Shown here in pieces: positions 1-7,983 of a stretch of 64,000 nucleotides of DNA. Each line of letters opens with the position of its first letter. The stretch's first letter is position 1. This DNA is from Actinokineospora auranticolor (GTDB taxonomy: Bacteria > Actinomycetota > Actinomycetes > Mycobacteriales > Pseudonocardiaceae). The notes below the pieces were generated by a model. It was not told where the DNA came from. It saw only the letters and a list, made by a program, of their open reading frames with translations, and searched no databases. Position numbers and translations under genes: made by a program. The DNA lies in NCBI RefSeq assembly GCF_002934265.1, contig NZ_PTIX01000003.1, positions 186,001 through 250,000 of the forward strand. Direction: 5' to 3'.

Positions 1-2376
1 ATCAAGATCATCAACTGGGGCTTCATCTGGGGTGCGCGGGGCAGGCTCGACAACCTGGCCAAGGCCGCCGCCGCGATGGACGGCACGGCGAACGCCATCT
101 CGGGGAAGCTGCACGGCGCGTGGACCAGCAAGGCAGGCGACGCGGCCACCACCAAGATCAACGACCTGCGCGCGGCCGCCCAGGAGTACGGCACCGCCGT
201 CGGGGAACTCCGCGCGAACATCGAGGGCGCCTGGCACGCCAGCCGGGGACCGGTGGAGCGCCTGTCCCAGTTCGCCGGGTCCGGCACCGGGGGCAAGTCG
301 CTCGCCGACCGCTACGGCGCGAACGCGTTCTCCGACAACACCGACTTCATCGATTTCCCGAGGGACAAGCTCGCGACCTACATCGATGAGATGGGCCGCA
401 TCCTGCAGAACGGCACGTTCCGCTCCGGCATCTACGCCAAGGAGGAGTGGACCGCGGGCTACGCGTTCCTCAACGAGGAGTTCACCCCGGGCCTGCCGTT
501 CGACGACCTCGGTTGCGACAAGCAGACCGCCGAAACCCTGCACCAGCCCGGCAAGGTCCTGCTCACCGACGGCGACAACCGCTGGTCGAACGAGATCTGC
601 AACGAGCTCAACGACTTCTGCAACTGCTACTTCACGACCATGGCCAACCTGCGCCGCCAGATCGAGGAGACGATCACGGCGGTCACCGACGCCTGGCGCG
701 AGCTGAACTCGGGTTCGATGCTGATCGCCACCGACCCGTTCGGCAAGCTCGCGCTCAGCGGGGCGGACAAGCCGCCGCCGGACGACGAGTCGGGGGACGA
801 GAAGCCGCCGACCAAGAAGGACCCGGGGACCGGGACCGGGTCGACCGATACCGGGACCGGGACCGGGGACCAGCCGAAGCAGCAGCAGATGCCGCCGCCG
901 CCGAAGGCCGAGGACCTGCCGCAGATGCCGGATCCCGGGCAGGTCGACCAGGGCACCGATCCGTCCGCCGTGGACCCGACGCAGACGCCGGGGGCCGTGC
1001 CGGGGACCACCGGGGGCGCGCCGGAGACGGTGACGATCTCCGAGGGCGGGCGGACCATCGGGGTGCAGAGCCCCGACGGGGCGGGGCACGTCAAGGTCAC
1101 CGTCGACGACGGCTCCGGCAAGCCCAAGACCTACGACCTCGACTTCGGCGCGAGCACGCCCGGGCAGGGGCAGCTCGGGCCCGACGGCAAGCCGGTCGTC
1201 GGACCGGACGGCAAGCCGATCACCGACGGTGCCGAGGGGCGCCCGCTCGGGCCGGACGGCAGGCCGGTCAACGGCGTGGACGCCCAGACCCGCGGCATGC
1301 CGGTCGACGGGGCGATCGGACCCGACGGCAGGCCGGTCGACGGGGCGATCGGGCCGGACGGCAAGCCCGTCGACGTCCAGCACGTGCAGGCCGGGCCCGA
1401 CGGCAAGGCGGTCATCCACGACGGCGACGTCACCATCACCGCCGAGCGGGATCCCGGCTCCCCGGACACGGTCAAGATCACCGTGGACGACGGCACCGGC
1501 GAGCCCGTCAGCTACACCGTCGACTTCGACGAGACCACCCAGGGCGCGACCGGCGGGGCCCAGCACGGCGGTCCCGCCACCGACACCGCGGGCCAGGCCA
1601 CGGGCACCACGCGGGCGAACCCGGACGGCGGCCAGCCGGGCCACCAACCCGAGCCCGGCAGGCCCGGTGTCCCACCGGCAGGCCAGGACCAGCCCACACC
1701 GGGCGGCCAGGTGCCTGGCGGCGGTACGCACGGGATGAACGACGCCAGCCCGATCGGCCACGGTCAGCCGGGCGGCCAGGTGCCTGGCGGCGGTACGCAC
1801 GGCATGAACGACGCCAGCCCCATCGGTCACGGCCAGCCCGCGCCGGGCGGTCAGGTACCCGGCCAGGTCGCCCCCGGCGGGCACGGCGTGCCCGGCTACG
1901 ACGCCGCCCAGTCCGGTCACGGCATGCTCAACAACGACGCGGCCCAGCCCGGGCACCCGCAGGCCACCTACGCCGCCAGCGGCGGGGGCAGCGCGTGGAG
2001 TTCGGACGCCTGGGGGGCCTCGGGCAGCATCTTCGACGAGCAGCCCCGCGACCAGCTCGGCCCGCACCCGGGCCACGACCAGTCCGGTCAGCACGGTCAG
2101 CACGACAACGGCCACGGCGGCGACACCCAGACCGCGGGCGCGGGCGAGGCCGGTCTGGCCTCCGCCGCGTCCGGGCTGCCCGGTGACCAGTCCGGCACCG
2201 GCTCGCCCATGGGCGGCGGGATGCCGATGGGTGCGATGGGTGGTGGCGGCCAAGGCCAGGGCGGTGGCGACAGCGAGCGCGGCGGTTCGCAGTGGCGGAC
2301 CACCGGCCAGCTCTTCGACGACGACTACGCCGACGCCGAGGCCCGCATCAGCGGCAGCTTCGACGGCGGGAGGTGA
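1..2376 (+). CDS. Type VII secretion-like protein: WXG/PPE-type helical N-domain plus Gly/Pro-rich repeats (5' end outside window)
   Basis: The reading frame is open from base 1, so the true start lies upstream; at least 791 codons are visible. The N-terminal part is helical and contains a WXG-like segment (GAWTSKAGDAATTKI) of the kind seen in WXG100/PPE substrates. A low-complexity Pro/Gly/Thr region follows, then two copies of a beta-like unit (VKVTVDDGSGKPKTYDLDF and VKITVDDGTGEPVSYTVDF), several GPDGKPV/GPDGRPV repeats and a Gly/Met-rich stretch. The C-terminus is SQWR..GQLFDDD. The gene at 3216 shares the EGGR-type unit, the GGGMPMG stretch and the SQWR..LFDD ending, so the two are paralogues. 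It heads a five-gene operon. Secretion by an ESX-type system is inferred; no ESX core gene is in the window. Confidence 0.75.
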   Translation: MKIINWGFIWGARGRLDNLAKAAAAMDGTANAISGKLHGAWTSKAGDAATTKINDLRAAAQEYGTAVGELRANIEGAWHASRGPVERLSQFAGSGTGGKSLADRYGANAFSDNTDFIDFPRDKLATYIDEMGRILQNGTFRSGIYAKEEWTAGYAFLNEEFTPGLPFDDLGCDKQTAETLHQPGKVLLTDGDNRWSNEICNELNDFCNCYFTTMANLRRQIEETITAVTDAWRELNSGSMLIATDPFGKLALSGADKPPPDDESGDEKPPTKKDPGTGTGSTDTGTGTGDQPKQQQMPPPPKAEDLPQMPDPGQVDQGTDPSAVDPTQTPGAVPGTTGGAPETVTISEGGRTIGVQSPDGAGHVKVTVDDGSGKPKTYDLDFGASTPGQGQLGPDGKPVVGPDGKPITDGAEGRPLGPDGRPVNGVDAQTRGMPVDGAIGPDGRPVDGAIGPDGKPVDVQHVQAGPDGKAVIHDGDVTITAERDPGSPDTVKITVDDGTGEPVSYTVDFDETTQGATGGAQHGGPATDTAGQATGTTRANPDGGQPGHQPEPGRPGVPPAGQDQPTPGGQVPGGGTHGMNDASPIGHGQPGGQVPGGGTHGMNDASPIGHGQPAPGGQVPGQVAPGGHGVPGYDAAQSGHGMLNNDAAQPGHPQATYAASGGGSAWSSDAWGASGSIFDEQPRDQLGPHPGHDQSGQHGQHDNGHGGDTQTAGAGEAGLASAASGLPGDQSGTGSPMGGGMPMGAMGGGGQGQGGGDSERGGSQWRTTGQLFDDDYADAEARISGSFDGGR
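1699..1836 (+). repeat. 69-bp tandem duplication inside the Gly/Pro-rich gene
   Basis: Two adjacent, nearly identical 69-bp units (1699-1767 and 1768-1836) encode 23 residues each around GGGTHGMNDASPIGH. The unit is a multiple of three, so frame is kept. This suggests repeat number can vary in the exported tail. Confidence 0.8.
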
Positions 2377-2381
2377 GCCGG

Positions 2382-2903
2382 ATGTCCGACCTGACCGCGG
2401 AGACCAGGCTGATCCTGGCCAAGTACGAGGACATCACCGCCCAGTACCACGCCCGGGTCAACCAGGTCGGCGAGGAGTTCGCCGCCGAGCTGACCCGCAC
2501 CGACGCCGCCGCGGCCGAGCGCGACCGCGTGCTGGCCGAGCAGCGGCCCGCGATCGACGCCGCGCACGAGGCGACCAAGCGGGAGGCCCAGGAGCGGGCC
2601 GCGGCCGAGCAGCAGAAGGCCGCCGCGTGGACGCGGGAGACCAAGTCCACGGTGCTGTCCTTCGGCGGCGACGACGAGCGGCCCCAGGAGCGCCCCGAGC
2701 GCCCCCGGCCGGTGCCGCCGCCGGTCGCGCCCCCGGAGCCCGCGCCGGAGGCCAGGTCGACGCCCGCCCAGCGGTTCCTGTCCTTCGCCGACGACGAGGA
2801 CGAACCCGCCCCGCCGCCGCGGCCCGCGCCGAAGCGGCAGGCACCCGCCCCGGTCGAGGACGACGGCGACGACGACTGGTCCGGTCGCAGCTGGGTGCGC
2901 TGA
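2382..2903 (+). CDS. Small acidic coiled-coil protein of the WXG100-like operon
   Basis: This is a 173-residue protein of unknown function. Residues 1-80 are a charged, Ala/Glu-rich helix likely to form a coiled coil. The rest is Pro-rich and acidic with two LSFxxDDE-type patches and ends in DDDWSGRSWVR. The ATG is chosen because it follows the upstream stop by 5 nt with a GGGAGG about 10 nt upstream; an in-frame start inside the previous gene is unlikely. Like the small protein at 4697 it has a charged helix followed by an acidic tail ending in a Trp motif, so each large WXG/PPE-like protein has a small partner of this type. A chaperone or co-secretion partner role is inferred only. Confidence 0.65.
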   Translation: MSDLTAETRLILAKYEDITAQYHARVNQVGEEFAAELTRTDAAAAERDRVLAEQRPAIDAAHEATKREAQERAAAEQQKAAAWTRETKSTVLSFGGDDERPQERPERPRPVPPPVAPPEPAPEARSTPAQRFLSFADDEDEPAPPPRPAPKRQAPAPVEDDGDDDWSGRSWVR

Positions 2904-2904
2904 C

Positions 2905-3219
2905 ATGCCGGACGGTGTGCTGAGGGTTGACCACGAGGCCGTCTCCGCGCTGGCCAAGGAGGTCGCCGACCTGCGGTCCGCGCTGGAGGAGGTGGCCGCC
3001 TTCGCCCGCGCGGACCTGCCGCCGCCGCGGCGGTTCGGCCCGCTGGGCGAGGCTGCGGGCGCGGCGTTCGGCACCTTGCACGAGGCGCTGCTGACCTCGT
3101 TCGAGAAGGTCGTGCCGCAGGTCGACGGCATGGTCGCGGAGCTGGTCGAGTCGACGAAGCGGATCGCCGACGTCGACGAGGAAGCGGCGCGGCGGATCAC
3201 CCGGGCCGGTGAGCGGTGA
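2905..3219 (+). CDS. WXG100/EspC-like small helical protein
   Basis: The protein has 104 residues and is almost entirely helical: a first helix (residues 8-35), a Pro-Pro-Arg-Arg turn with a short FGPLGEAAGAAF segment, and a second long helix (residues 55-100). Size and helix-turn-helix layout match WXG100/EspC-type ESX substrates, although no strict W-x-G is present. The ATG lies 1 nt after the preceding stop. The stop overlaps the GTG of the next gene (GTGA), so translation is probably coupled. Its place between the two large WXG/PPE-like proteins suggests it is a dimer partner for one of them. Confidence 0.65.
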   Translation: MPDGVLRVDHEAVSALAKEVADLRSALEEVAAFARADLPPPRRFGPLGEAAGAAFGTLHEALLTSFEKVVPQVDGMVAELVESTKRIADVDEEAARRITRAGER

Positions 3220-4700
3220 CGGCCGAGCAGGTGCGGGCCGCGCTGACCGCGCCGACCGGCGCCGACCTGGCCGACACCGCGGACGCCCTGGTCGAGGGCC
3301 CGCTCGCCGAGCCGCGCGGGCTGCTGTCCCCGCGCGCCGGTGGTGCCGTCTACCGGCGGTGGCGCGCGCACCCGGCGGCCAAGGGCGGCTGGACGCCCGA
3401 GCCGTGGGGTCCCGCCGACGAGCGCATGGTCGACGACCTGCGCAACGCCGAGTTCGGTGGCCTGGCCGCCGCCCGCGACCGGTTGGCCGCGCTGGCCAAG
3501 GCCGCGGAAGCCCTGCGCGAGGGCGCGGCGGGCCTGCGGACCCGGTTATCCGACACCTGGGGTGGTCGTGGCGCCGACACCGCCGCGACCCGGTTCGACC
3601 AGCTCTCGGTGGCCGCCCGCACGTGGCACGACGGGCTCTTGCGCCTGGCGACCGCGCTCGACGGCGGTCGCGGTGTCGCGGCCGACGCACTGCACGGCTG
3701 GGCCGCGCAAGCGGCCACGCTGCGCGGCATCGCCGTCGACAACCTCGCCAACCGCCAGGACCAGATCGACCGCCTCGACGCGGCCCTGCGCTCGTACACC
3801 CCGGCGCAGTTGCGCACGCCGGGCACGCTCAACCTCAACGGCATCGCCGAGGACCCGTGGCCCAGCGCCGAGGTCATCGACTACCTCGACGACTACTGCG
3901 GTCGCTACGCCGCCGCCGTGGCCCGCTTCCGCGCCGACCTGCGCGCCGTGCACGACGCCACCGCCCAGGGCTGGCGCGCGTTCACCGACGCGATCCGCGC
4001 GGTCGACCCGGACCCGTTCACCGCCGTCACCCCCTCGTCGTCGACCGCGCCGTCGGCCGCCGTCCCGACGGGCACCGCGCCCAGCGGGGCGGCCACGGGG
4101 GAGAGCGTCACCATCCGCGAGGGCGGTAGGGCGATCACGGTGGACTCGTCGATGGGGATCACCGTGGACCGCGGCGACGGCAAGCCGACGAAGTACGTGG
4201 TCGACAGCGCCCCCAGCCCCCAACCGGCGCCCAAACCGGCGGCGGCGAGCGCCGCCGCCGACACCCCGGGCACCCCGGCCCCCGACGCGGCGGCCACACC
4301 CAGTGAGGCGGGAGTTCCCGCCGGTGGCTCGGCGGGTGGCTCAGTTGGTGGCGGTGGCGCAGCGGTCGGTGGTGGCGGTGGCACGTCGGCGGGCCAGCCG
4401 CCGTTGCAGCCCGGCGCGATGACCAACGCCGAGGCGCCCCCGTCACAGGAATCCCGTGCGGGCGTTGGGGGTTCCGCGCCCGCGGCGGCGGGTCCGGCCG
4501 CGGGCGCGGGCATGGCGGGCGGTGGCATGGGCGGGATGCCCATGGGCGGCGGCGGGGGCGGTCAAGGCGGTGGCGGTGGCGACACCGACCGCAAGGCCAG
4601 CCAGTGGCGGCTGGTCGGCAGCCTGTTCGACGACAACGACCCGGCCGCGTTCTTCGACGGCGTCGTCGGGGAAGACCCGGCCAACCGGGCCAAGGGGTGA
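3216..4700 (+). CDS. Type VII secretion-like WXG/PPE-type protein with Gly-rich tail
   Basis: The protein has 494 residues and a GTG start overlapping the upstream stop. The N-terminal 270 residues are helical and include a WXG motif (DTWGGRGADTAATRF, about residues 112-126). One beta-like unit follows (ESVTIREGGRAITV, then DRGDGKPTKYVVD), then a Pro/Ala/Gly-rich linker, a GGMPMGGGGGG stretch and the C-terminus SQWRLVGSLFDDND. It is a paralogue of the large protein at the window start, with a longer helical domain and a shorter repeat region. No signal peptide or membrane segment is present, consistent with an ESX-type substrate. Function is unknown. Confidence 0.7.
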   Translation: MTAEQVRAALTAPTGADLADTADALVEGPLAEPRGLLSPRAGGAVYRRWRAHPAAKGGWTPEPWGPADERMVDDLRNAEFGGLAAARDRLAALAKAAEALREGAAGLRTRLSDTWGGRGADTAATRFDQLSVAARTWHDGLLRLATALDGGRGVAADALHGWAAQAATLRGIAVDNLANRQDQIDRLDAALRSYTPAQLRTPGTLNLNGIAEDPWPSAEVIDYLDDYCGRYAAAVARFRADLRAVHDATAQGWRAFTDAIRAVDPDPFTAVTPSSSTAPSAAVPTGTAPSGAATGESVTIREGGRAITVDSSMGITVDRGDGKPTKYVVDSAPSPQPAPKPAAASAAADTPGTPAPDAAATPSEAGVPAGGSAGGSVGGGGAAVGGGGGTSAGQPPLQPGAMTNAEAPPSQESRAGVGGSAPAAAGPAAGAGMAGGGMGGMPMGGGGGGQGGGGGDTDRKASQWRLVGSLFDDNDPAAFFDGVVGEDPANRAKG

Positions 4701-4948
4701 GCGTGCTCGACGAGGACAACCCGGCCGTCCGCGCGGTCCGCGCCGAGTTCCAGCGGATCAGCGCGGGCCTCGGCGACCACTTCGAGCGCTCACGGGCCGA
4801 GTACGAGCAGACCCTCACCCGGCACGAGCAAGACCGCGAGCGCTGGGCCAAAACCCCACCGGAGCCGCCGAAGCGCGCCCGGCAGAAGCAGTCGGACGAC
4901 CCGTCCGACACGGGCTTCTTCTCGGTCAGCTGGATGACCAACCGCTGA
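4697..4948 (+). CDS. Small charged helical protein, partner-type of the WXG/PPE-like module
   Basis: The protein has 83 residues. A GTG start overlaps the stop of the previous gene (GTGA), the same coupling used at 3216; a second GTG lies two codons later. The N-terminal 50 residues form a charged helix with many Glu and Arg residues (ERSRAEYEQTLTRHEQDRERW). The tail is KQSDDPSDTGFFSVSW. It resembles the start and end of the protein at 2382 in layout and probably arose with it by duplication of the large-plus-small gene pair. Function is unknown. Confidence 0.6.
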   Translation: MSVLDEDNPAVRAVRAEFQRISAGLGDHFERSRAEYEQTLTRHEQDRERWAKTPPEPPKRARQKQSDDPSDTGFFSVSWMTNR

Positions 4949-4949
4949 C

Positions 4950-5585
4950 CTACCGCGGCGGCCACTGCCCCGGCTGGTCCTGCACGTAGGACCGCTCCTG
5001 GGGCGGGAATCCCGGCGCCGGAAACCCCTGCGGTGGAAAGCCGGGCTGCGGCCCGGCAGGCGGGAATCCCTGCGGCGCATAGCCGGGCTGCAGGTAGGCG
5101 GGCGTAAACCCTTGCGGTGGAACGGGTCCCGGGAAACCGCTGGGCGGTGGGAATCCCGGTGGCGGGTAGCCCGGCTGGAATCCCCTGTTCGGCGGCGAAG
5201 CCAGCCCTTGGGTGACTCCGCGCCGGAACAGCACCACGGGCACGACTGCCCCGACCAGCGCGCTCACCAAGCCGACGATGATCCACGTCATGAGCAGGTT
5301 CGGCATGATCGTCATCGCTCGCACCGACACCCAGAGCCCGCCCGCGATGACGATCCCGGCCCCGATCGTCGCGAGGATCCGCCCGGCGGGCTGGAAGGCC
5401 AGCAGCATGCCGCCACCGGAGAGCAACAGCGCCGCGGCGATCAACCCGATGAACCCGAGCCCGAACAGCGACGCCCCCACCGTGAGCCCGCCGACGGACA
5501 ACGCGGTGACCCCCGCTGCGCGCACCGCGCCCTGAGGGTTGGACGGCGGAATCGGCGGTGGACCTTGGGGTGGGTATGGCTGCAC
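4950..5585 (-). CDS. Four-helix membrane protein with Pro-rich cytoplasmic tails
   Basis: The protein has 211 residues. A short Pro-rich N-terminus (PPQGPPPIPPSN) is followed by four hydrophobic segments at about residues 22-45, 48-65, 70-90 and 97-120. The C-terminal 85 residues are a Gly/Pro/Phe-rich tail (repeats of PPGFPP, PQGF, QPGY). The GTG start is 1 nt beyond the stop of the hydrolase gene upstream, so the two are probably cotranscribed. The gene converges on the WXG-like operon with 1 nt between stops. The family is not recognised. Confidence 0.6.
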   Translation of the reverse strand: MQPYPPQGPPPIPPSNPQGAVRAAGVTALSVGGLTVGASLFGLGFIGLIAAALLLSGGGMLLAFQPAGRILATIGAGIVIAGGLWVSVRAMTIMPNLLMTWIIVGLVSALVGAVVPVVLFRRGVTQGLASPPNRGFQPGYPPPGFPPPSGFPGPVPPQGFTPAYLQPGYAPQGFPPAGPQPGFPPQGFPAPGFPPQERSYVQDQPGQWPPR

Positions 5586-5586
5586 G

Positions 5587-6393
5587 TCAGCCAGTCTGCA
5601 CGAGGTGCCGATCCAGGACTGTGCCCTTGATGTTCTCGTCCAGCAGCCGGGCGTACTCGGTCTGCCCGGTGAGGTGAGTGAGGAAGAACGCGGTCAGCAG
5701 GGCGCGGCTGATCCGCTGCGTGGCGTGCTCCGCCTTGCCGTGCACCAGCAGCCCGCTCCAGTGCCTGCCCTCGGTGAACCCGAGGTGGCTGGCCTTGGTG
5801 ATGGTGCGCACGTCCGCCTGCCCACCCCACGCCTGCGCGATGAGGTGGCCGTGCGCGCTCGGCGGGGCGACCAGGTCGTTGCCCGCCAGCACGTGCAGCG
5901 ACGGCATGCGGCACTCGCGTGCGGCGTTGCTGGCCACCGGGGCGGTCTCGGCCGCCGCCAGGGTCGCGACGGCCCGCACCCGCTGGTCGCGCGCCGCGGC
6001 CAGCACGGCGCTGCCGCCGCCGGTCGAGTGCCCGGCCAGGCCCAGCCTGCCCTCGTCGACGCTGATCTCGCCGTCGCCGAGGCGCACGCCGACGCACACG
6101 TCCAGCGCGGTGCTCAGGTCGGAGGCCAGCAGCCGGTGCGAGCCGAACGGGCCGGTGTGCGTCCCGGGCGCGGCGACGACCACCCCCCACGACGCCAGGT
6201 GCCGGAACAGCCCCCGGTACCGCGACGGCGGCTGGAGCCAGCCGTGCCCGAAGGCGACCGCGGGCAGGCCGCGGCCGGAGTGCGGCGTGTAGACCGCGCC
6301 GGGCAGCCCGACCAGCGCCAGGTCACCGCGCAGGACCTGGTGCGGACCGGGGCGGGCGAGCTCGTCGAGGAGGTGCTTGGCCGTGCGTGCCAT
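5587..6393 (-). CDS. Alpha/beta hydrolase, dienelactone hydrolase/chlorophyllase-like
   Basis: The protein has 268 residues with an alpha/beta hydrolase fold. The nucleophile elbow is AGHSTGGGSA (Ser near residue 122). An oxyanion-side motif FGHGWLQP lies near residue 48, and a late His sits in KASHLGF. There is no signal peptide, so the protein is cytosolic. The ATG at 6393 is preceded by TAGGCT 7 nt upstream and no good SD, suggesting a leaderless transcript. It diverges from the glmS-remnant/nnr operon. The substrate is not predictable. Confidence 0.75.
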   Translation of the reverse strand: MARTAKHLLDELARPGPHQVLRGDLALVGLPGAVYTPHSGRGLPAVAFGHGWLQPPSRYRGLFRHLASWGVVVAAPGTHTGPFGSHRLLASDLSTALDVCVGVRLGDGEISVDEGRLGLAGHSTGGGSAVLAAARDQRVRAVATLAAAETAPVASNAARECRMPSLHVLAGNDLVAPPSAHGHLIAQAWGGQADVRTITKASHLGFTEGRHWSGLLVHGKAEHATQRISRALLTAFFLTHLTGQTEYARLLDENIKGTVLDRHLVQTG

Positions 6394-6443
6394 GGGGGTC
6401 AGCCTATCGGTGGTCGAAGTACCTGGTGGGTACCCTCGTGCGC

Positions 6444-6542
6444 GTGTGCGGAATCGCGGGTCGCGTCACCGGGATCGCCCGGTCGCGCGGGTACGACCTG
6501 GACGGGCCCCGCGACCTCGCGAAGTCCGTCACCGTCGAGTAG
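6444..6542 (+). pseudogene. glmS: glmS remnant: first and last codons of glucosamine-6-phosphate synthase fused in frame
   Basis: A 32-codon frame starts GTG-TGC and reads MCGIAGRV, the invariant start of GlmS where Cys2 is the glutaminase nucleophile. It then runs directly into RGYDLDGPRDL-AKSVTVE-stop, the conserved GlmS C-terminus (E. coli ends DVDQPRNLAKSVTVE). About 590 internal codons are missing with no frameshift. The position just upstream of nnr-alr matches glmS in other actinomycetes. A TACCCT -10-like box lies 7 nt before the GTG, consistent with a leaderless promoter that now serves the downstream operon; the stop overlaps the AGGAG of the next gene. A functional glmS must exist elsewhere in the genome. 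Confidence 0.75.
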
Positions 6543-6549
6543 GAGCCGT

Positions 6550-7983
6550 ATGCGGGGCGTCTGGACCACCGGAGCCGTCAGGACAGCCGAGGAGGCCGTC
6601 CTCGCCAAGACCGCGCCGGGCGCGTTGATGCGCCGGGCCGCGCACGGCGTCGCGCTGCACGTCACGCGGCTGCTCGACCAGCACACCGGGGGCGTCGCGG
6701 GCCGCCGGGTCGTGTTGCTGGTCGGCGCGGGCAACAACGGCGGCGACGCGCTCTGGGCCGGGGCCTTCCTGCGTCGCCGCTCGGTCGGCGTCACGGCCGT
6801 GCTGCTGGCGCCGGAGCGCGCGCACGCCGAGGGGCTGGCCGCGTTGCGGCGCGCAGGCGGGCGGGTCGGTACGCCCGAGGACGTCGACTTCGCCGACCTG
6901 GTCGTCGACGGGATCGTGGGGCTCTCCGCGCGCGGCCCGCTGCGGCCGGACGCGGCGGCCGTGGTCAGCCGGGTGCGGGCGCCGGTCGTGGCCGTCGACC
7001 TGCCCAGCGGTGTGGACCCGGACACCGGGGCCGTCGAGGGGCCCGCGGTGACCGCGGACGTGACGGTGACGTTCGGCGCGTACAAGCCCGTGCACTACCT
7101 CGCGGGGGCCCGCTGCGGCGCGGTCCACCTGATCGACCTGGGGCTCGACCTGGCGAAACCCGTCTTCGAGGTGCTGGGCGCCGCGGAGGTGGCCGCGGCG
7201 TGGCCGGTGCCGGGGCCGGAGGACGACAAGTTCACCCAGGGCGTCGTGGGGGTGGTCGCGGGCTCGGAGACGTACCCGGGCGCGGCGGTGCTCGCGGTCG
7301 GCGCGGCCGTGCTGGCCACCTCGGGGCTCACCCGCTACGCCGGGTCGGCCGCCGACGAGGTGCGCAGGCGCTGGCCGGAGGTGGTCGCCACCGGCTCGGT
7401 CGGCGACGCGGGACGGGTGCAGGCGTGGGTGGCCGGTCCGGGCATGGGCACCGGCAAGGCGTCCCGGGACGTCCTCGCGCACGTGCTCGACGCGGGCCTG
7501 CCGACCTGCGTCGACGCGGACGGCATCACGCTGCTGGCCCGGTACCCCGACCTGTGGGACGCGCGCGACCCGGACGCGCCGCTGCTGCTCACCCCGCACG
7601 ACCGCGAGTTCGCCAGGATCGCCGAACCGCACGGGATCGAGCTGGGTGCCGACCGGGTGGCCGCGGCCAAGTCGCTGGCCGCCGAACTGGACGTAACCGT
7701 GTTGCTCAAGGGGCATGCCACGGTGGTCGCGTCGCCGGACGGGCGCGCGCTGGTCAACCCGGCCCGCTCGCACTGGCTGGCGACCGCGGGCTCGGGCGAC
7801 GTGCTGTCCGGGCTGGCGGGCGCGCTGCTCGCGGCCGGGCTCGACCCGCTGCTCGCGGGCGGCGCGGCGGCGTGGCTGCACGTGCGGGCGGGTGAAGCCG
7901 CCGCGCTGGGCGCTCCGGTGCCCGCGTCGGCGATCGTGGACGCGGTGCCGACGGCACTGCGCGGGCTGCTGGGGGCGAGATGA
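6550..7983 (+). CDS. nnr: Bifunctional NAD(P)H-hydrate epimerase / ADP-dependent (S)-NAD(P)H-hydrate dehydratase
   Basis: The protein has 477 residues in two fused domains. Residues 1-215 are the YjeF_N epimerase (NnrE; VGAGNNGGDAL nucleotide-binding motif near residue 57, DLPSGVDPDTG near residue 158). Residues 220-477 are the ribokinase-like dehydratase (NnrD; DADGITLL, LTPHDREF, LLKGHATVV, TAGSGDVLSG). The enzyme repairs hydrated NADH and NADPH. An AGGAG sits 4 nt before the ATG and overlaps the glmS-remnant stop. The gene overlaps alr by 4 nt (ATGA), so it is the first intact gene of a coupled operon. Confidence 0.93.
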   Translation: MRGVWTTGAVRTAEEAVLAKTAPGALMRRAAHGVALHVTRLLDQHTGGVAGRRVVLLVGAGNNGGDALWAGAFLRRRSVGVTAVLLAPERAHAEGLAALRRAGGRVGTPEDVDFADLVVDGIVGLSARGPLRPDAAAVVSRVRAPVVAVDLPSGVDPDTGAVEGPAVTADVTVTFGAYKPVHYLAGARCGAVHLIDLGLDLAKPVFEVLGAAEVAAAWPVPGPEDDKFTQGVVGVVAGSETYPGAAVLAVGAAVLATSGLTRYAGSAADEVRRRWPEVVATGSVGDAGRVQAWVAGPGMGTGKASRDVLAHVLDAGLPTCVDADGITLLARYPDLWDARDPDAPLLLTPHDREFARIAEPHGIELGADRVAAAKSLAAELDVTVLLKGHATVVASPDGRALVNPARSHWLATAGSGDVLSGLAGALLAAGLDPLLAGGAAAWLHVRAGEAAALGAPVPASAIVDAVPTALRGLLGAR

